Positions 1 through 22,659 of a DNA stretch of 64,000 nt are shown here, piece after piece. The notes below the pieces were generated by a model. The model was not told where the DNA came from. It saw only the letters and a list, made by a program, of their open reading frames with translations, and searched no databases. Position 1 is the stretch's first letter. Every line of letters begins with the position of its first letter. Where the stretch lies: NCBI GenBank assembly GCA_013433145.1, contig CM024185.1, forward strand, positions 930,001 through 994,000, given 5' to 3'. A program made the position numbers and the translations under genes. The DNA comes from Ascaris suum. Its lineage: Eukaryota > Nematoda > Chromadorea > Rhabditida > Ascarididae.

Positions 1-299
1 TTAGTTTATTTACCTATATTATCAACTCATATTATTTAAACATATAATACGAATCGGCAAATATGAAAACAAATGTTAACTATGCAAAACTTGAAAATCA
101 GCATAAAAAAGTAAAAGGAAGCATAAATTAAAAATGCAATCTAGTCTAGAAATAATTTCGCAAACGTTGTATCTCAAAGAAGAGAGAACGATAACGAATT
201 GCATTCGACCAAAAATTAGGGGGTATTCTCATATCACAGCAATGAAAAGAATTTCGTGGACGTAATTGTTAGTATCCGTCAACCTCCTTCCTCGTACCC

Positions 300-323
300 T
301 CCCCCCTCCCCCCCCCCCCCCCC
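300..323. repeat. C-rich homopolymer tract
   Basis: A run of C broken only by one T lies just left of the last visible EBP2 exon. It is one of about ten similar C or G tracts in the window. Bases 1-370 otherwise look like AT-rich intron or 3' flank with nothing else recognisable. Confidence 0.8.
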
Positions 324-370
324 GATAAATGAATGAATTGATCAATTTCTTTCAACTAAACAACACTGAC

Positions 371-3300
371 TTCATCACGTTGCAGTCGTTTCGCATTATT
401 CAGCATATCCTCGAGTTGTGATTTCATTCCTTTGCGGTGCCTCTTCACCGCCTCCAAAAGCTTCCTCTTTTCACTCTGCCGATTTTCCAATACCTAAAAT
501 TAATTAAGCATTAACAAACAGTGAATTTGATTAGAAAGTTATTGAGAAACAAATTAAACCAACTTAGGCATAAATCAACCTAGAATTCGTGTCCAATATA
601 TATACTAGCTCAGATATCAGATCAGACCTAGACTTTATGTTTCAATACCTAGACCCCTATATCCTTCACAGCCCCCTTCAACATTGATATTTGCATAATA
701 TGCAAATAAAGTAACAAAATAGAATGCAATAAGAAACAAAGAAACAGACGCATCACATATCAAACTAAATAAAAAGTAGATGATTAAAAATTTCAGAGGA
801 AAAGAAAAACTACTCAATATGAGAAATTCTATTTAATAGCGAACTGGCAGAATGACAATGAATAGCGAAACAAATAAGACAATTTGTTATTTACCTCTTT
901 TTGAACTTTTGCAGCGAATTTCTTTTCCTCTCTAAGACGACGAATTGCCTCTTGTCGCTCTTTTCCTTGCTGCAGATCTAACATTCGCTTTCGGACCTTA
1001 AATATTACAATTTAATTTTGCTAAGTGATTTCTTTTAAAAGCAAATATAGATCACAGCGTTGCCGTTTCAACAAACACTTTTTATGCACTATGAAAACTG
1101 GACAACAATACGAAAAAATTTCAGCACGTGTAACGTTCTTTCTCCAAACCAAAAATTTTGGAAGCTAGACCAACAGGTATATACCGTTCCATACTCGATC
1201 ATAAATAGATGTCCACATTCGTAGGCATCAATTTTATGTGTTAGGCTACTAGTAGAAGTGGTAAATGCAGAAAATTACCCCCCCCCCCTACAACTTATAA
1301 TTTGGTTCCTCAAAAAAAGTTCATTAATTAAAGAGAACAGGAGAATCAACAAGCAATTAGCGAAAAATATGGTCTCGACGTATCTTCCATCGCGGTCGAA
1401 ACGGAACAAAGAATTAAGAGAGGGAAGTTCCGATCAAAATTATCAACATGCATCGCAACTATCTCCTCGCCATATAATGCAAAAATATTTTCAGAGGCAA
1501 TAATTCACTAAATCACTATATAACCCCCTATCCCCCCCCTCACAATCTCATGCCTAAATTCGATAATAATTTCAAGAAAAAATGAACAGCAAAGTAAGTT
1601 TTTTTTCGATATGCGCAAACTTGAATAACTTGTTGCATTTCCAACTTGAAATATATCAAAAAATGCTTTAAAAGAATAGACACAAAAAAAATTAAATATA
1701 TTTATTTCAAATCAATAAAAGCATACGAATGGCATTTTCTTTAAAAACAAATGAAATTTTTCAAAAAATAGCGAACAACGTGATAAATAATTCATAAGCA
1801 ATTCAAAGACAAAACAACATTTCCGGTACAAGAGCTCAAACAAACCTTCTGCATATGCTCGTCACTTTTCGCCATTTCTGCATAATAATCCGACGGTCGA
1901 AATACTTTAATGCCCATTTTCAGTAAACGTGGAATCGCCGTTTGCACCGCCTCCTGTGCCTGTTTATAGCTAAAATAACCTCAATATGCAGTGCACAATA
2001 TCTCTATAACTAAAGAAATTTCGAAAGAATTTTTCGAAGGAATGAGAAGGTAGAGCTTAGCTTATATTAGAAATCAGTACCTTCCATATATCCTCAAAAA
2101 TATAAATCCAACTCGGATAGAAGAAAAACCAAAACAAAAAATTCCATAAAAATTTCTATAAGAAAAGGAGCCTTTTTAAAATTTCCTCTTACTTTTTCAT
2201 TTTTTTCACGAAAATCCTCCCTCCCCCCCCCCCCCTCGACCTCCCTTCCCTAATTCAAACACTTCTTCCATAGGAAACTATGAATGCTATGTAAGTCTAT
2301 TTCTAATATAAGCGCCATCTCGAAATGATATACATCAATTCTTCTATCTTATCTATTGACGTGTTGAGTTTGAAGAAAAAAAAAAATCCAACAAATTTCA
2401 AATGTAAGAAAATACCAACAAAACAAATAATTAGAAGAATTTCATTGAAAACTCAAAGCCACAATAATTCTCCTTCATAACCCTTTCATCCGGAATTAAG
2501 AAGAATTGTGCAATTATATAAACTACATATGCATTCGAGCGAATAGAGAAGATTAAAAATGGTCGAATCTCTTCACAAAAAACACCGAGAAAATGAAGCA
2601 ACAATTTTCTTTTAAACGTTTCCACGATGGCATATATTCCCAATCGTAAGTTATCAACTTTCATCATCTTTTTTTTTGAATGGACCGAGCAAAAATATAT
2701 CTTTACACCTCACTAAATGATTTGACACTTGAAATATGTGATAGTCAGGTGGTAATAAGATGGAAGCGCTTAAGATGCAACTTACAAGACAATTTCTCGC
2801 TCGAAGTCATCATCCACTGCTTTAGGATCCATTGTATCGTTTGCCACACTCACATCAAGTGTCTCCAACCATGGCAATTTCTTCTCCACTTCAGCTAGCT
2901 TTGCTCTTAGCTCCGCCTTAAAATACACCTTGATAGGAAGAGGATGATCAGAGAAAAAGTCTGCTCGAAATGTTGTGGTGATCGCCAAACGATTTCATCC
3001 AACCAACCAAAAAAATTTCTATATGTATCAGAAATGCTTCGAAGGTTCTATTTCCAGGGTACAGCTTAGGATTATTATGGCCAAAGCCGAAGCCTAAAGT
3101 AAATCTAAGGTTGCCAACAATCTGGTAATCCGAAATCACGCCGCACAAATAATTCGACAATCACACCGTGCTTAGAACCGAAAATTAGAAAAATATATAA
3201 TGTCACATAAGCTTCTGCGCATTGAAAAATAATGCGCATAGACCTCTGTGAGTTGAAAACCATCCGCATTCCGCTTGCCTTGTTATGTAAAAGCTTTTGA

Positions 3301-5680
3301 TGAAAAGCTTAACGACCCCTATATGCTGTTTACACCCGTAAGCGATGAAACCTATTTTTTTGTTGCAGAGTTCCCTCTGGGCATGAAATAAGCCCATCGA
3401 ATATTATGACTTGATAAGGAAATTTTTTTTCCAGGATATCAAAATTTAAGCTGGCTCATCGAATCGAGTTTCACGTCAAAACTCCAAAACGGAGCCTAGT
3501 TTCGCCGCAAAACACTCCATTGCAGAGATATTCCCCTTAGGACATTCGGGTGCCCCGTCTCCTTCCGAAACCAAGGTTGAGGAGTTGAACAAAGATAAGC
3601 TCATCAATGTTTTGCATATCAAAACGTTTCATAATATCATGGTAAAACCTTAGCTCAGCGCCTCTTATGATTGAGGCTTTATTGACATAAATTCTGGATT
3701 TTTTTTTCCAAAAATCGGCAAAAACATTCATCTCAAGTTTCTTTTATTATTCTGTGTGATTTTTTATCTCTAATTCCTTCTCTCTCTCTCTCTCTCATAA
3801 TAGCGATTACCAAGAAAAAATAATTCACATTATTTGTATCGATATATGAGGCAATAGATAAAACGACATATGCAAATTTAGTGATGGAAAATCTCTTGGA
3901 AAAATTCCAACGACGACTATTTATGACAGCTTGAAAGAGTTTTTTTTTTGGAATACGATATGAAAAAATACAATGATTTTCCAAAAAAAGGGGAAATAAT
4001 GCAAATTTGTTCAAACATAGACAACTTCAAGTTGTAATAATTTAAAGCAATTCACAAATCACAATAAAACTTGCCACTTTATTGATTATAGGTCTCTTCT
4101 TTTCGACAATATAATTGAGCTTATCCGATTTGAGAAGGCCTTCTTTTAGAGCGACTTGAAGCTGTAAACATCTTTCATTTAAAATATGATACTCAAGCAG
4201 AAATTGTGTAGCCTACGGCAATGGACCTGGACTTAGGGAATGTGTATTTCCAGTTGCTGCATACCTGCAGCCTGAATTATAACCGAAGGGAACCCTTTCC
4301 CCTCATTACCTCCTCCCCTCACCAGCAATACCTTCGAATAAACCTTCACGTGTACGTTTTCATTTCAAATAAAATGCCGGAATTTCTCGAAGGTATGAAT
4401 ACTTCCGCGAAAAAATGGTCCACCTCGTCACTAATAACTTTCTAATCCGTCAAGTGCTCAAAAACTTTCATGGCAGCTATCACTCTTTGTGAGGCTCTCT
4501 CTCTCCTTCTCTCTCTCTCTCTCTCCTTTTCTCCGCAAACTTTACAAACTTGCTAAAATTAGGAATTATGTAACGTGGCACACTTTAAGGAAAGTCTCTT
4601 GACCCCATCTTCTCTACCTTGACAGACCTTCCAACATTCTCGAACAAGGATTACTCTGGTTACCAAGGACCTCCGGTCTGTTATATTTTGGTTACGTAAG
4701 AACACCTTAGATGTAATAAAACCAAAGGAATCTACCGACAAAGCATACGTAATGAAGTTAAAAAATCGTTTTTTGTAGATAAGGTGTGCGCAGCACGGGT
4801 ACGTCAGAGGTTTTTAAGAACTCCGGCTTCATAAGTTACTAGACATGGTATAACACTTTCTTCTTCAACTTCTACCTATTTCTTAGGACAGTAAGAAAAA
4901 ACTATCACCACTTCCATCACAAACATTTCCTTCCTGGGCGACAAAACGATCTTTCGGGAAAGTTTATGATCTAGTTATGATCAAATCTGATTGTAAGCAA
5001 TACACGATTTCTTTTGATAAGCTGATTAAACTTAATGCTTGCTAGATTCCATGTAAAATACGGCTGCTTTATTTTCCCCGTGTAAAATCTGTTGCAAATT
5101 GTTGGCCTTGAATGAATATTTACCAAGATGATATGTAATTCAGGTGCCCAAGCGTTACTACCCTATCTTTCGGGAACGATGAATGTATAGTTAAACGAGG
5201 GTTTATCACTGGCGTTTCACAGTATCTTATAACCTAGATTATAGAGATTTTATCAAATGAGTATTACTTGAAAAATTGGTAAACCTGTTAGCGAAGAGCT
5301 CAACAATCTAGGTTTGAATTATTTGGGTTCAACCCCGTCGCCGGTTTGACCCAAACGCAGAGTCCAACGCAAACACCTTAAAGGATGCTGATCGAAACTC
5401 GGGACTGAGGTAATACTGCAATAAATTCAGATTTCTTCACGAAAATGGTGCAATAAAACGAAATGATGGTGCTTACCTCTTTATCGGAATCTTCTGCGTC
5501 ATTGCTTTCTTCGGAATCCGAGTTTGTCCCATTCAACGTCAAATATGGTTTCTGCTCATTGTCACCTTCTTTCACGTCCTTAGTTTCTTTCTCACCACTC
5601 GACATATCCTCATCTAGATCGCTAGAAGGTGCGACAACGATTCTGCGCTTTTTGACACTCCTATTCGTCTTTTTTCCCAT
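371..5680 (-). CDS. EBP2: EBP2 (EBNA1BP2) rRNA-processing protein, C-terminus probably off window
   Basis: This is a nucleolar protein of the EBP2 family, needed for pre-rRNA processing and large (60S) ribosomal subunit assembly. Minus-strand exons, 5' to 3': 5680-5477 (acidic N-terminus, starts MGKKTNRSVKKRR), 4161 to about 4071-4078 (LQVALKEGLLKS), 2916-2786 (KLPWLETLDVSV, FEREIV), 1969-1846 (FYKQAQEAV, SDYYAEMAKSDEHM), 996-895 (VRKRMLDLQQGKERQEAIRR) and 493-371 (coiled coil, VLENRQSEKRK). The order and spacing match the family from the LQxAxxxGLLK block to the coiled coil. Most junctions keep phase. The exon 2/3 junction does not: the best-looking donor (4071) gives the wrong phase, while a weaker one at AAA|gtggca (4078) fits. 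The last exon can end at a donor (GAA|gtcagt) or run into TAG at 358-356. The family's basic C-terminal tail is absent, so I favour the donor and continuation beyond base 1. An acceptor-like AG lies 11 bases before the ATG. Confidence 0.9.
5322..5355. repeat. imperfect inverted repeat in EBP2 intron 1
   Basis: The arms TTTGGGTTCAACC (5322-5334) and GGTTTGACCCAAA (5343-5355) pair at 11 of 13 positions around an 8-base GC-rich loop. The first arm resembles a tRNA B-box, but no A-box or acceptor stem is visible, so I do not call a tRNA. It may be a remnant of a short element. Confidence 0.5.
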
Positions 5681-5691
5681 CGGACCTCAAG

Positions 5692-8600
5692 CTGTCAAAG
5701 TCATCAGGTAAAACCAATATTCTGATGTTTTTTAAGTGGTTCGCTGATTACCTTAACGCACAGTTGCACTTCGACCACACGCGAAACTATCAATAATTTT
5801 TGTATACATAATAAAACGAGAACAGAAGGTTCCATACCTTCAAATTCACACCTGTTGGCCAATTTCCCAAGGTGGTAAGGAGAAAGACTCACCCGCTCTA
5901 TGTGCTGCCAATTTTTTCGCTTTGACTTCATCTTCAGCTTACCTGAGATCTACTTCAGAAATCAATCGGAAAACTAAACGCTTGATTAATATTGCAGCCG
6001 TTCATATCACACCTTTCACTATCATCTACGAAGCGGTACTCTCTCCTTTTTTATGCCATTCCCGCACTAAGCTAAATATATTGTATATTTGTCACTGTCT
6101 TTTCCTCTGCTCCCTCTTTTTGGCGGATAAGGACGACCTTAATTTCTATATTCATGGGGGGGGATTTTCCATCGGGAAGTTCAAAACTGTCTCGATGGTC
6201 GAATAAACCTCCAGGTGGATAAGAATTGATCTGCTATAATGCTGGAATCTCTCTATCGGGAGCCTTATGAACTAAAACACGAAAGACACATCAAATAGCA
6301 ATCGACGAAACGAAACACGTTAAATGTCAACCGAATTGGATTATTTAGTTTGCAATGGAACACTCTTTGCTTATATATTCAACTGCAAGGTTGTACAAAC
6401 GAGTTCTCGATTCTTAAGGATTGATATAAGCGAGGAAGAATGACCTATGACCTCTCCAACATCAAAGAAAGCGTCAAAAAAGACTTTAATCCGCAATTCA
6501 TCTAACGCAAAACACATGTCACCAACTTCAGGTGCTATTCCGAACAGCCACCGATAGAGCGATGTACGCAGCATCATCGTATCCCTCACGGCTATTATAG
6601 GTAAGCGCTAAATGCCAACCGGAAGGAAGGAAACCACCTGAATGAACAATAATAATTCGCATTATTTACTTTTATTCGTATTTGAAAGATATCTCGATAA
6701 GATGAAAATATTCTCGAAAATTTCTTAAATTTATTTTATTTTGTAATTTTTATTGTAATATTACTCAATTGAAATCGACTTATAACAATTGGTTTATTCA
6801 ACAGCACATAAAAACTATCGAACATTTTAGTGCAACAAATGAATCTCACCTATGACGTACTCTTTTCGAAGGTATTGTCTATGAGTCACTTATAGAGTAT
6901 ACTTGATTAGTAATTAAAACCTATAAATTCAATGGAATAGCATGAGGAACGAGGCCATAGGGATCTCATCGAAACCTCAACCATAAAGTCGTGCGACACA
7001 TGAATATTTCCACGGTGTACCCCACCAATAGTCACAACAGGTAGCCACCCTCCATATATGAAGCGAAAAAGATAAAAATTCTTAATTCAATTCTTATAAA
7101 GTTCTATTAAGTTGCATGAAAATCTCGTCAGCTAAGTTTCTTTTAAAACTGTGGTTTAATTTGGCTGCATCATACCAATTAATTCCTTTCCCTCTTTTCC
7201 TTTGAAATTTGGAAAACCCATTGAAAGTACGGCTAAAAGGAAGATCCCAAATCCCAGCATGTCTACCACTCGAACCGTATATTGCATTAATTGTTCAATA
7301 AAAGAGTTAATCCATCCTTAATGATGATGGAGGGGGATGGGGGAGGGGAGGGAGGGGGGAGGGGAGATATCGTTCAATTATTAATTCCCGTTTTGGGTAT
7401 ATTTCAAGAGGAAGAGCAGCAACGTGAAATAGATAACCCTTTAAGAAAAACGCTAAATTATTCGCTTACCTTAGTCAAGAAAAGAATTCACAAGCCCATT
7501 GCCGTATAAGGATTAGAAGTTCTGTTTAAAGAAAATGTTAAACCAAAAACCAAAGCCCTCTCAATAAACAATCAAAAATCTTTTGGAATGATTGAGCTAA
7601 TTAGATCACTCAAAGAATATGACTCGGAGAATAGAAAAGCCTCTGTTTATTCATCTCAGTATTTCTAGATTTCGGTTATGTTGTTTTGTTACTATACAAC
7701 TCGAGCGTTTACTGCTACGTGTGGTCATTCGAGTTGTGGTCACTTGACATACTCATTTCATGGCTACGAGTCTACCCGTAGGAAATGCCATAGCGTAAAA
7801 GTGTCTAGGCTTTTCCACTTAACCACCACTTTGATATCGTTTCAGCCTAGGAAGGCTATTCGGGCCCAGAAAGCCACTCCAAAAATAAGGGTCCATTGAA
7901 TAAGAAGTTTTTTTTGGGACGTTTTTTGCGTGGCTATGCGTGCATATGCGCCACTAACTGCTAGTTGTCATCTTGCCTCCAGGATAACTCTGACGCCATC
8001 GTTCAAGTTCATTCATCAAATCCAGAGTAAATTATTACTGATAATTGAAAATGTCGCAAATTTCCAACATTGTGCATCCGGTTGGCATTTATCATACAGG
8101 TAGTTGGCATGTATCACACAGGTAGCGCAATAGAAAATAAATAATTTTTTAAAGACCTCGTACAAGTCAGTTGATTCAGTTAAAATACGATTGCATTATT
8201 GCACATGATTGATTATTTATTGACAGCTTATGAGAGTGTTTGCTCAGGTAGGCGCAATTGCAAATACTCGTATTCTACCAGTATATACGGCATGATTTTC
8301 TACATAAAAGTACTCACAAATGAATATACTTACCCACAAAGTTCATAAAAAAGTACATAAGAAGTACCCATAAATGCTGCTCAAATAAATGAGCTTCTTT
8401 TCTGTCGATATCAAATGTTAGATTAGATTGAGTAAATAAAGCCCATGAATAGCTCTAGAGTGAGGAAATTAGTAGGTTCGGGAAAAAAAAAACAAGCGGT
8501 AAAGCGCATTAGAAGAGGCAGCACGATATGCACCTCATAACTTTCACAAATAATTATTGAATAATAAATATGCAAAATAATTTCTTCATTTTTTTTAATA

Positions 8601-9948
8601 AACCGTAGTATATATGCAAATTTTTCATGAAAGATTCATTTTTCAATGAATGAACAATCTAAACTGAAAATTTTCATCACAAAAAAAAAATTTTTTTTTT
8701 TGCATAATTTTTTCCGAACTTTAAAATATAAATATTTCTTATCAAAGTTTGAGAAATCAACGTGAAATATAATATAGAACTATTTGATGGCTAAGACGAT
8801 AGCAATGAAATTTTGTAATTTCAACTTCTGTGTTCTTCAGATGAGGCTATTAGATGGGCCAAAACGTAGAGGCAACATATTTATGCCCACATAATATATC
8901 TTATGAAGGTAGCTTCCTCCTCCTCCGCCCCCACCCCCACCCTCACCCCCAAAAAACGCCTAAAACTTGACCTAATTTCTAAAAAAAAAAAAAAAATAAA
9001 AAATAACCTGAATATCGAATATAGGATCTAGGAAGAAGACAGAGAGAAGCGCTTGAGGAGGGCGTCATCTTTGGAATTCTCCTCTTCACATATGATGCTT
9101 AATATCTCAATGCTTTCAACTATTCTCGTCGAGTAGATGCTTACTCTCGATTCATTGATGTGCTCTCTTTTTTTTCGCATTTCATTAAGTTGTTAGATAT
9201 ATTTACGAGTTGTTTTATCGAATTGATCGCATTCAACGATGCTTATCGTTGATGAGAAAGAAAACGATAACATAGCATTTATTATGTGAGAATTTAACGA
9301 TAAATATTAAATTTAGACATTTATATAGGTTGATTTTCTCTTTAAATATTATTATTATTATTATCTAGAAGTGGATATATTTGAAATTATAGTTGAAATA
9401 TTTTTATAATTAGCAATTTTTTCAACGATTTTAAGATTCGATTTTTATATTTAAATAATCGACGCGTCTCTTTTATTTTCTCCTTCAATTTCTTCCTTTT
9501 TTTTCCCCCCCCCCCCCCTCATCCTCGTCTTCTTTCTTCTTTTCTTCGATAAATTCCTCTTTCTCTAATAATTTGTCATATCGCTTTATAGTTGTGTATT
9601 TAAAAGTTTTTCATTTCCATTTATTGCTTCAGTTTTCATGAATGTTTGTAAGCGGAAGAACAAAGAATTAGAATTAATTATCAAGAAAGAGGATCAAGAA
9701 GCTCGCGATTAAAAGCATCATTGAGTGCAAAATACCTTTAAAATCCTGGAGAATTTCCGGAAAAATATCCAGAAAACAACGATGATAGAAGTTCTAAGGA
9801 TCATTTTTCATCGAGATATCATCCATTTCGGTGACCTTTCCTTATTAATTCACCTAATGCCCAAATATCTCGTCAATAAAGAGCATTCAACTTGTTGGTT
9901 TGATGGTAAGGTTGCCGCAAAAATCAGCATAATGCTCAAGCTGGTAGA
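5692..9948. other. intergenic region between divergent EBP2 and IFT56
   Basis: AT-rich DNA with short homopolymers, C tracts (9505-9519) and a small ATT run near 9350. No convincing gene was found. On the minus strand a short stretch at about 5855-5938 reads as a plausible 28-residue exon ending in a CAG|gtgtga donor, but it is preceded by a stop and matches nothing I recognise. Two related copies of a short sequence around TTGGCATNTATCA lie near 8083-8120. Confidence 0.4.
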
Positions 9949-9962
9949 GATGTCATGGCAAC
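9949..9962 (+). promoter_or_regulatory. RFX-type X-box upstream of IFT56
   Basis: GATGTCATGGCAAC matches the ciliary X-box consensus RYYNYYATRRNRAC at every defined position but the second. X-boxes bound by RFX factors (DAF-19 in nematodes) drive intraflagellar-transport genes. This site faces the IFT56 gene about 0.8 kb upstream of its first recognised exon. A half site (GGTTGCC) lies at about 9910. The distance is longer than usual for nematode X-boxes, which would be explained by an unrecognised 5' exon between here and 10745. Confidence 0.5.
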
Positions 9963-10745
9963 GAAAGGTATGCTTCGGAAAGCGCCTATCAGCTAATATT
10001 TATAGGGCGTGCTTCGTTGCTATGACTTCTTCGATGCAATTCACATTTGTTGGTTTGTATTGCACATTCGCCACATCACTTCAAAATGGTTTGATTTAAT
10101 TAGATTATTTTCTGTTGTGGCCAATTTAAATCTCTCTTTATTGGTTTACGGGCGAAATTTTCGGGTAAAAGCGCGCATGACTATTGATTTGAATCCATCA
10201 TTAAAATGTGATTGAGAGGAGGCATCGATAATAGCATAACATGAATCTCCACTTATCTAAAATATTTCAGTGAAAATTAGTTCAGATAGAATATAAGTCA
10301 TATAAGAGGACAAAATTAATTGATATGGGGGGATTTCCTATACCAAAAAATATGATCAAACCTAATCTCTAACGAGGAGAAATTTCCTCGCAAGTGTATT
10401 TACCGGTAGAAAGCATTGTTATACTATAGAAAACTCTCTATTCCCGTTGGTTTTTTCTCACCTCATATTTGTGCAAATTTATCATCTATATACTACCTGT
10501 AAAATATTAAACCTCTATCACTTGTATAGTTTATATCCTCCACCATATAAAACTTAGTGCTTCATTTTTATCGTTGATTCTTTCAATTATTGAGTTGAAT
10601 TTCATTTACGAAATGAAATATTGCTATTTAATTAGTGAAAAGAGAAATTAAAAAATCCTTTAAAATTGCAAATAAACAAATGAAAGCGATTTTTTTTTCT
10701 TTGAAGTATTAATTATATTTTAGTTACTCTCTCGTCTTCGTCCAG
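9963..10745 (+). other. probable IFT56 5' region or first intron
   Basis: The recognised first IFT56 exon opens after an acceptor (tccag, ending at 10745), so an upstream leader or coding exon should lie here or be supplied by a spliced leader. One possible start is ATG ACT TCT near 10021, whose reading frame reaches a gt donor in the required phase, but its residues do not resemble the family N-terminus. Nothing else is recognisable. Confidence 0.3.
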
Positions 10746-10783
10746 CAAAGAAGAAAACACAAGAGAAAGTGAAACGACGCAAA

Positions 10784-21431
<10,648 letters not shown>

Positions 21432-22659
21432 TTGTTACACGATGCAATAATAACGTTACATTATCGATTGTTTTCATGATCAGACTGTGATCAGAAAAGT
21501 GGAGAGGGGGAGGGTGGGGGTGGTGGAAGGGATATCGGATGTCTTCTCTTCGCCAAGTATTTTTAATCAAACTGATTATGAGTGGTACTTCCTGTAAGTC
21601 CTATTTGAATGCGATAGCTGATTCGTCGGCAACATAAATTCTCATCACGGCTCTATTCGATTACTTTATTTCGATTTTTTTTTCTGTATAAAATTGCAAG
21701 AACAAAATAGTTTTAAGTAATATTATATATCTATCAAATTTGAAACAATTTCCCCCTATACTTGATCCATTGTTTAATATAGGTGCCGCAGTAGTGAAGG
21801 TAAGAGTGCTTAGTCGATAATTCGATGATTACAATGGACAAGAGCAATTTCGAGCATAACATTCTGCTGCACATAGGAAATTTCGATGATTCGGAAAATT
21901 CATATGAAAAATTGAATTTGGATTGTATCCAAATTTTTGTAGTAGTCGTTTTACTCGTCCCCCCCCCCCCCCCCTAACCATATACAGAGGAAGAGAAAAT
22001 GGACAGGGAGAGAATGCAATATTCAGCTTTCAAAATGAGAAGGATATTTGCTGTGTTTTTTCCTCACAGTGCTGCGTAACTCATCTGGAGACTCGCCACA
22101 AGCCTCGGAAGTTGACAACGAGAATGACCACTCTAATGTTGTCAGGTCATTACAGGCTCCTTGCTATATGGTTACGTTTTATTGGTGATTTGCTTCGGCT
22201 ACCGTAGTACATAAACGATCGACCGTAGTTACACATATCTGACTTCCGGTGAACGTGGATGAAAGACCGAGATACTCTGGGGAATGCTTCAGAAAGGGAT
22301 AAACACCCTGGACTTACAATGGCGTGGGCACTACCGAAAACAGCCTTCCATGGGACGGTGGTGTTCCGGATTGAAAACTCCCATCCGATACACTTCCACC
22401 GGCACGGCGTCCACGTTCAAGTAATCCAGCATGTTCATATCTATATTGACTATGCCGAGGGCAACATATATCTTTTCTTCGGTGGTCGAATTGTGCAGAC
22501 AAAAAACCTTTTTTGAAAACTTTCATGCAATCAAGCTTTTTAAAAAGGTGGCTAACCTGTAATCCTTCATTTAATACCTCGTTAAGGATCGCTTAGAAAG
22601 GGCTTATACAAATCATTGCGTTTCGCGTCCGAATCAATTTATTCTCCTGAGAGGTCAGG
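21432..22659. other. IFT56 3' flank and unassigned sequence
   Basis: AT-rich flank with a C tract at 21960-21974. From about 22072, after an acceptor-like tcctcacag, one frame reads LRNSSGDSPQASEVDNEN and stays open to about 22190. A second GC-richer stretch at about 22280-22420 is open in several frames. Both may be upstream parts of the retrotransposon that follows, but I cannot match them to a family. Confidence 0.35.

Noticed and set aside
5300..5365. Possible tRNA gene because of a B-box-like GGTTCAACCCC
   Set aside because: No A-box, anticodon arm or acceptor stem can be folded; an imperfect hairpin explains the sequence.
9725..10215. Open frames of 124 and 68 codons upstream of IFT56
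   Set aside because: No family resemblance, and the X-box lies inside them; more likely promoter or intron sequence.
22259..22516. Open frame with HFHRHGVHVQ as a metal-binding protein
   Set aside because: Several frames are equally open here, there are no splice partners, and it adjoins a decayed retrotransposon.
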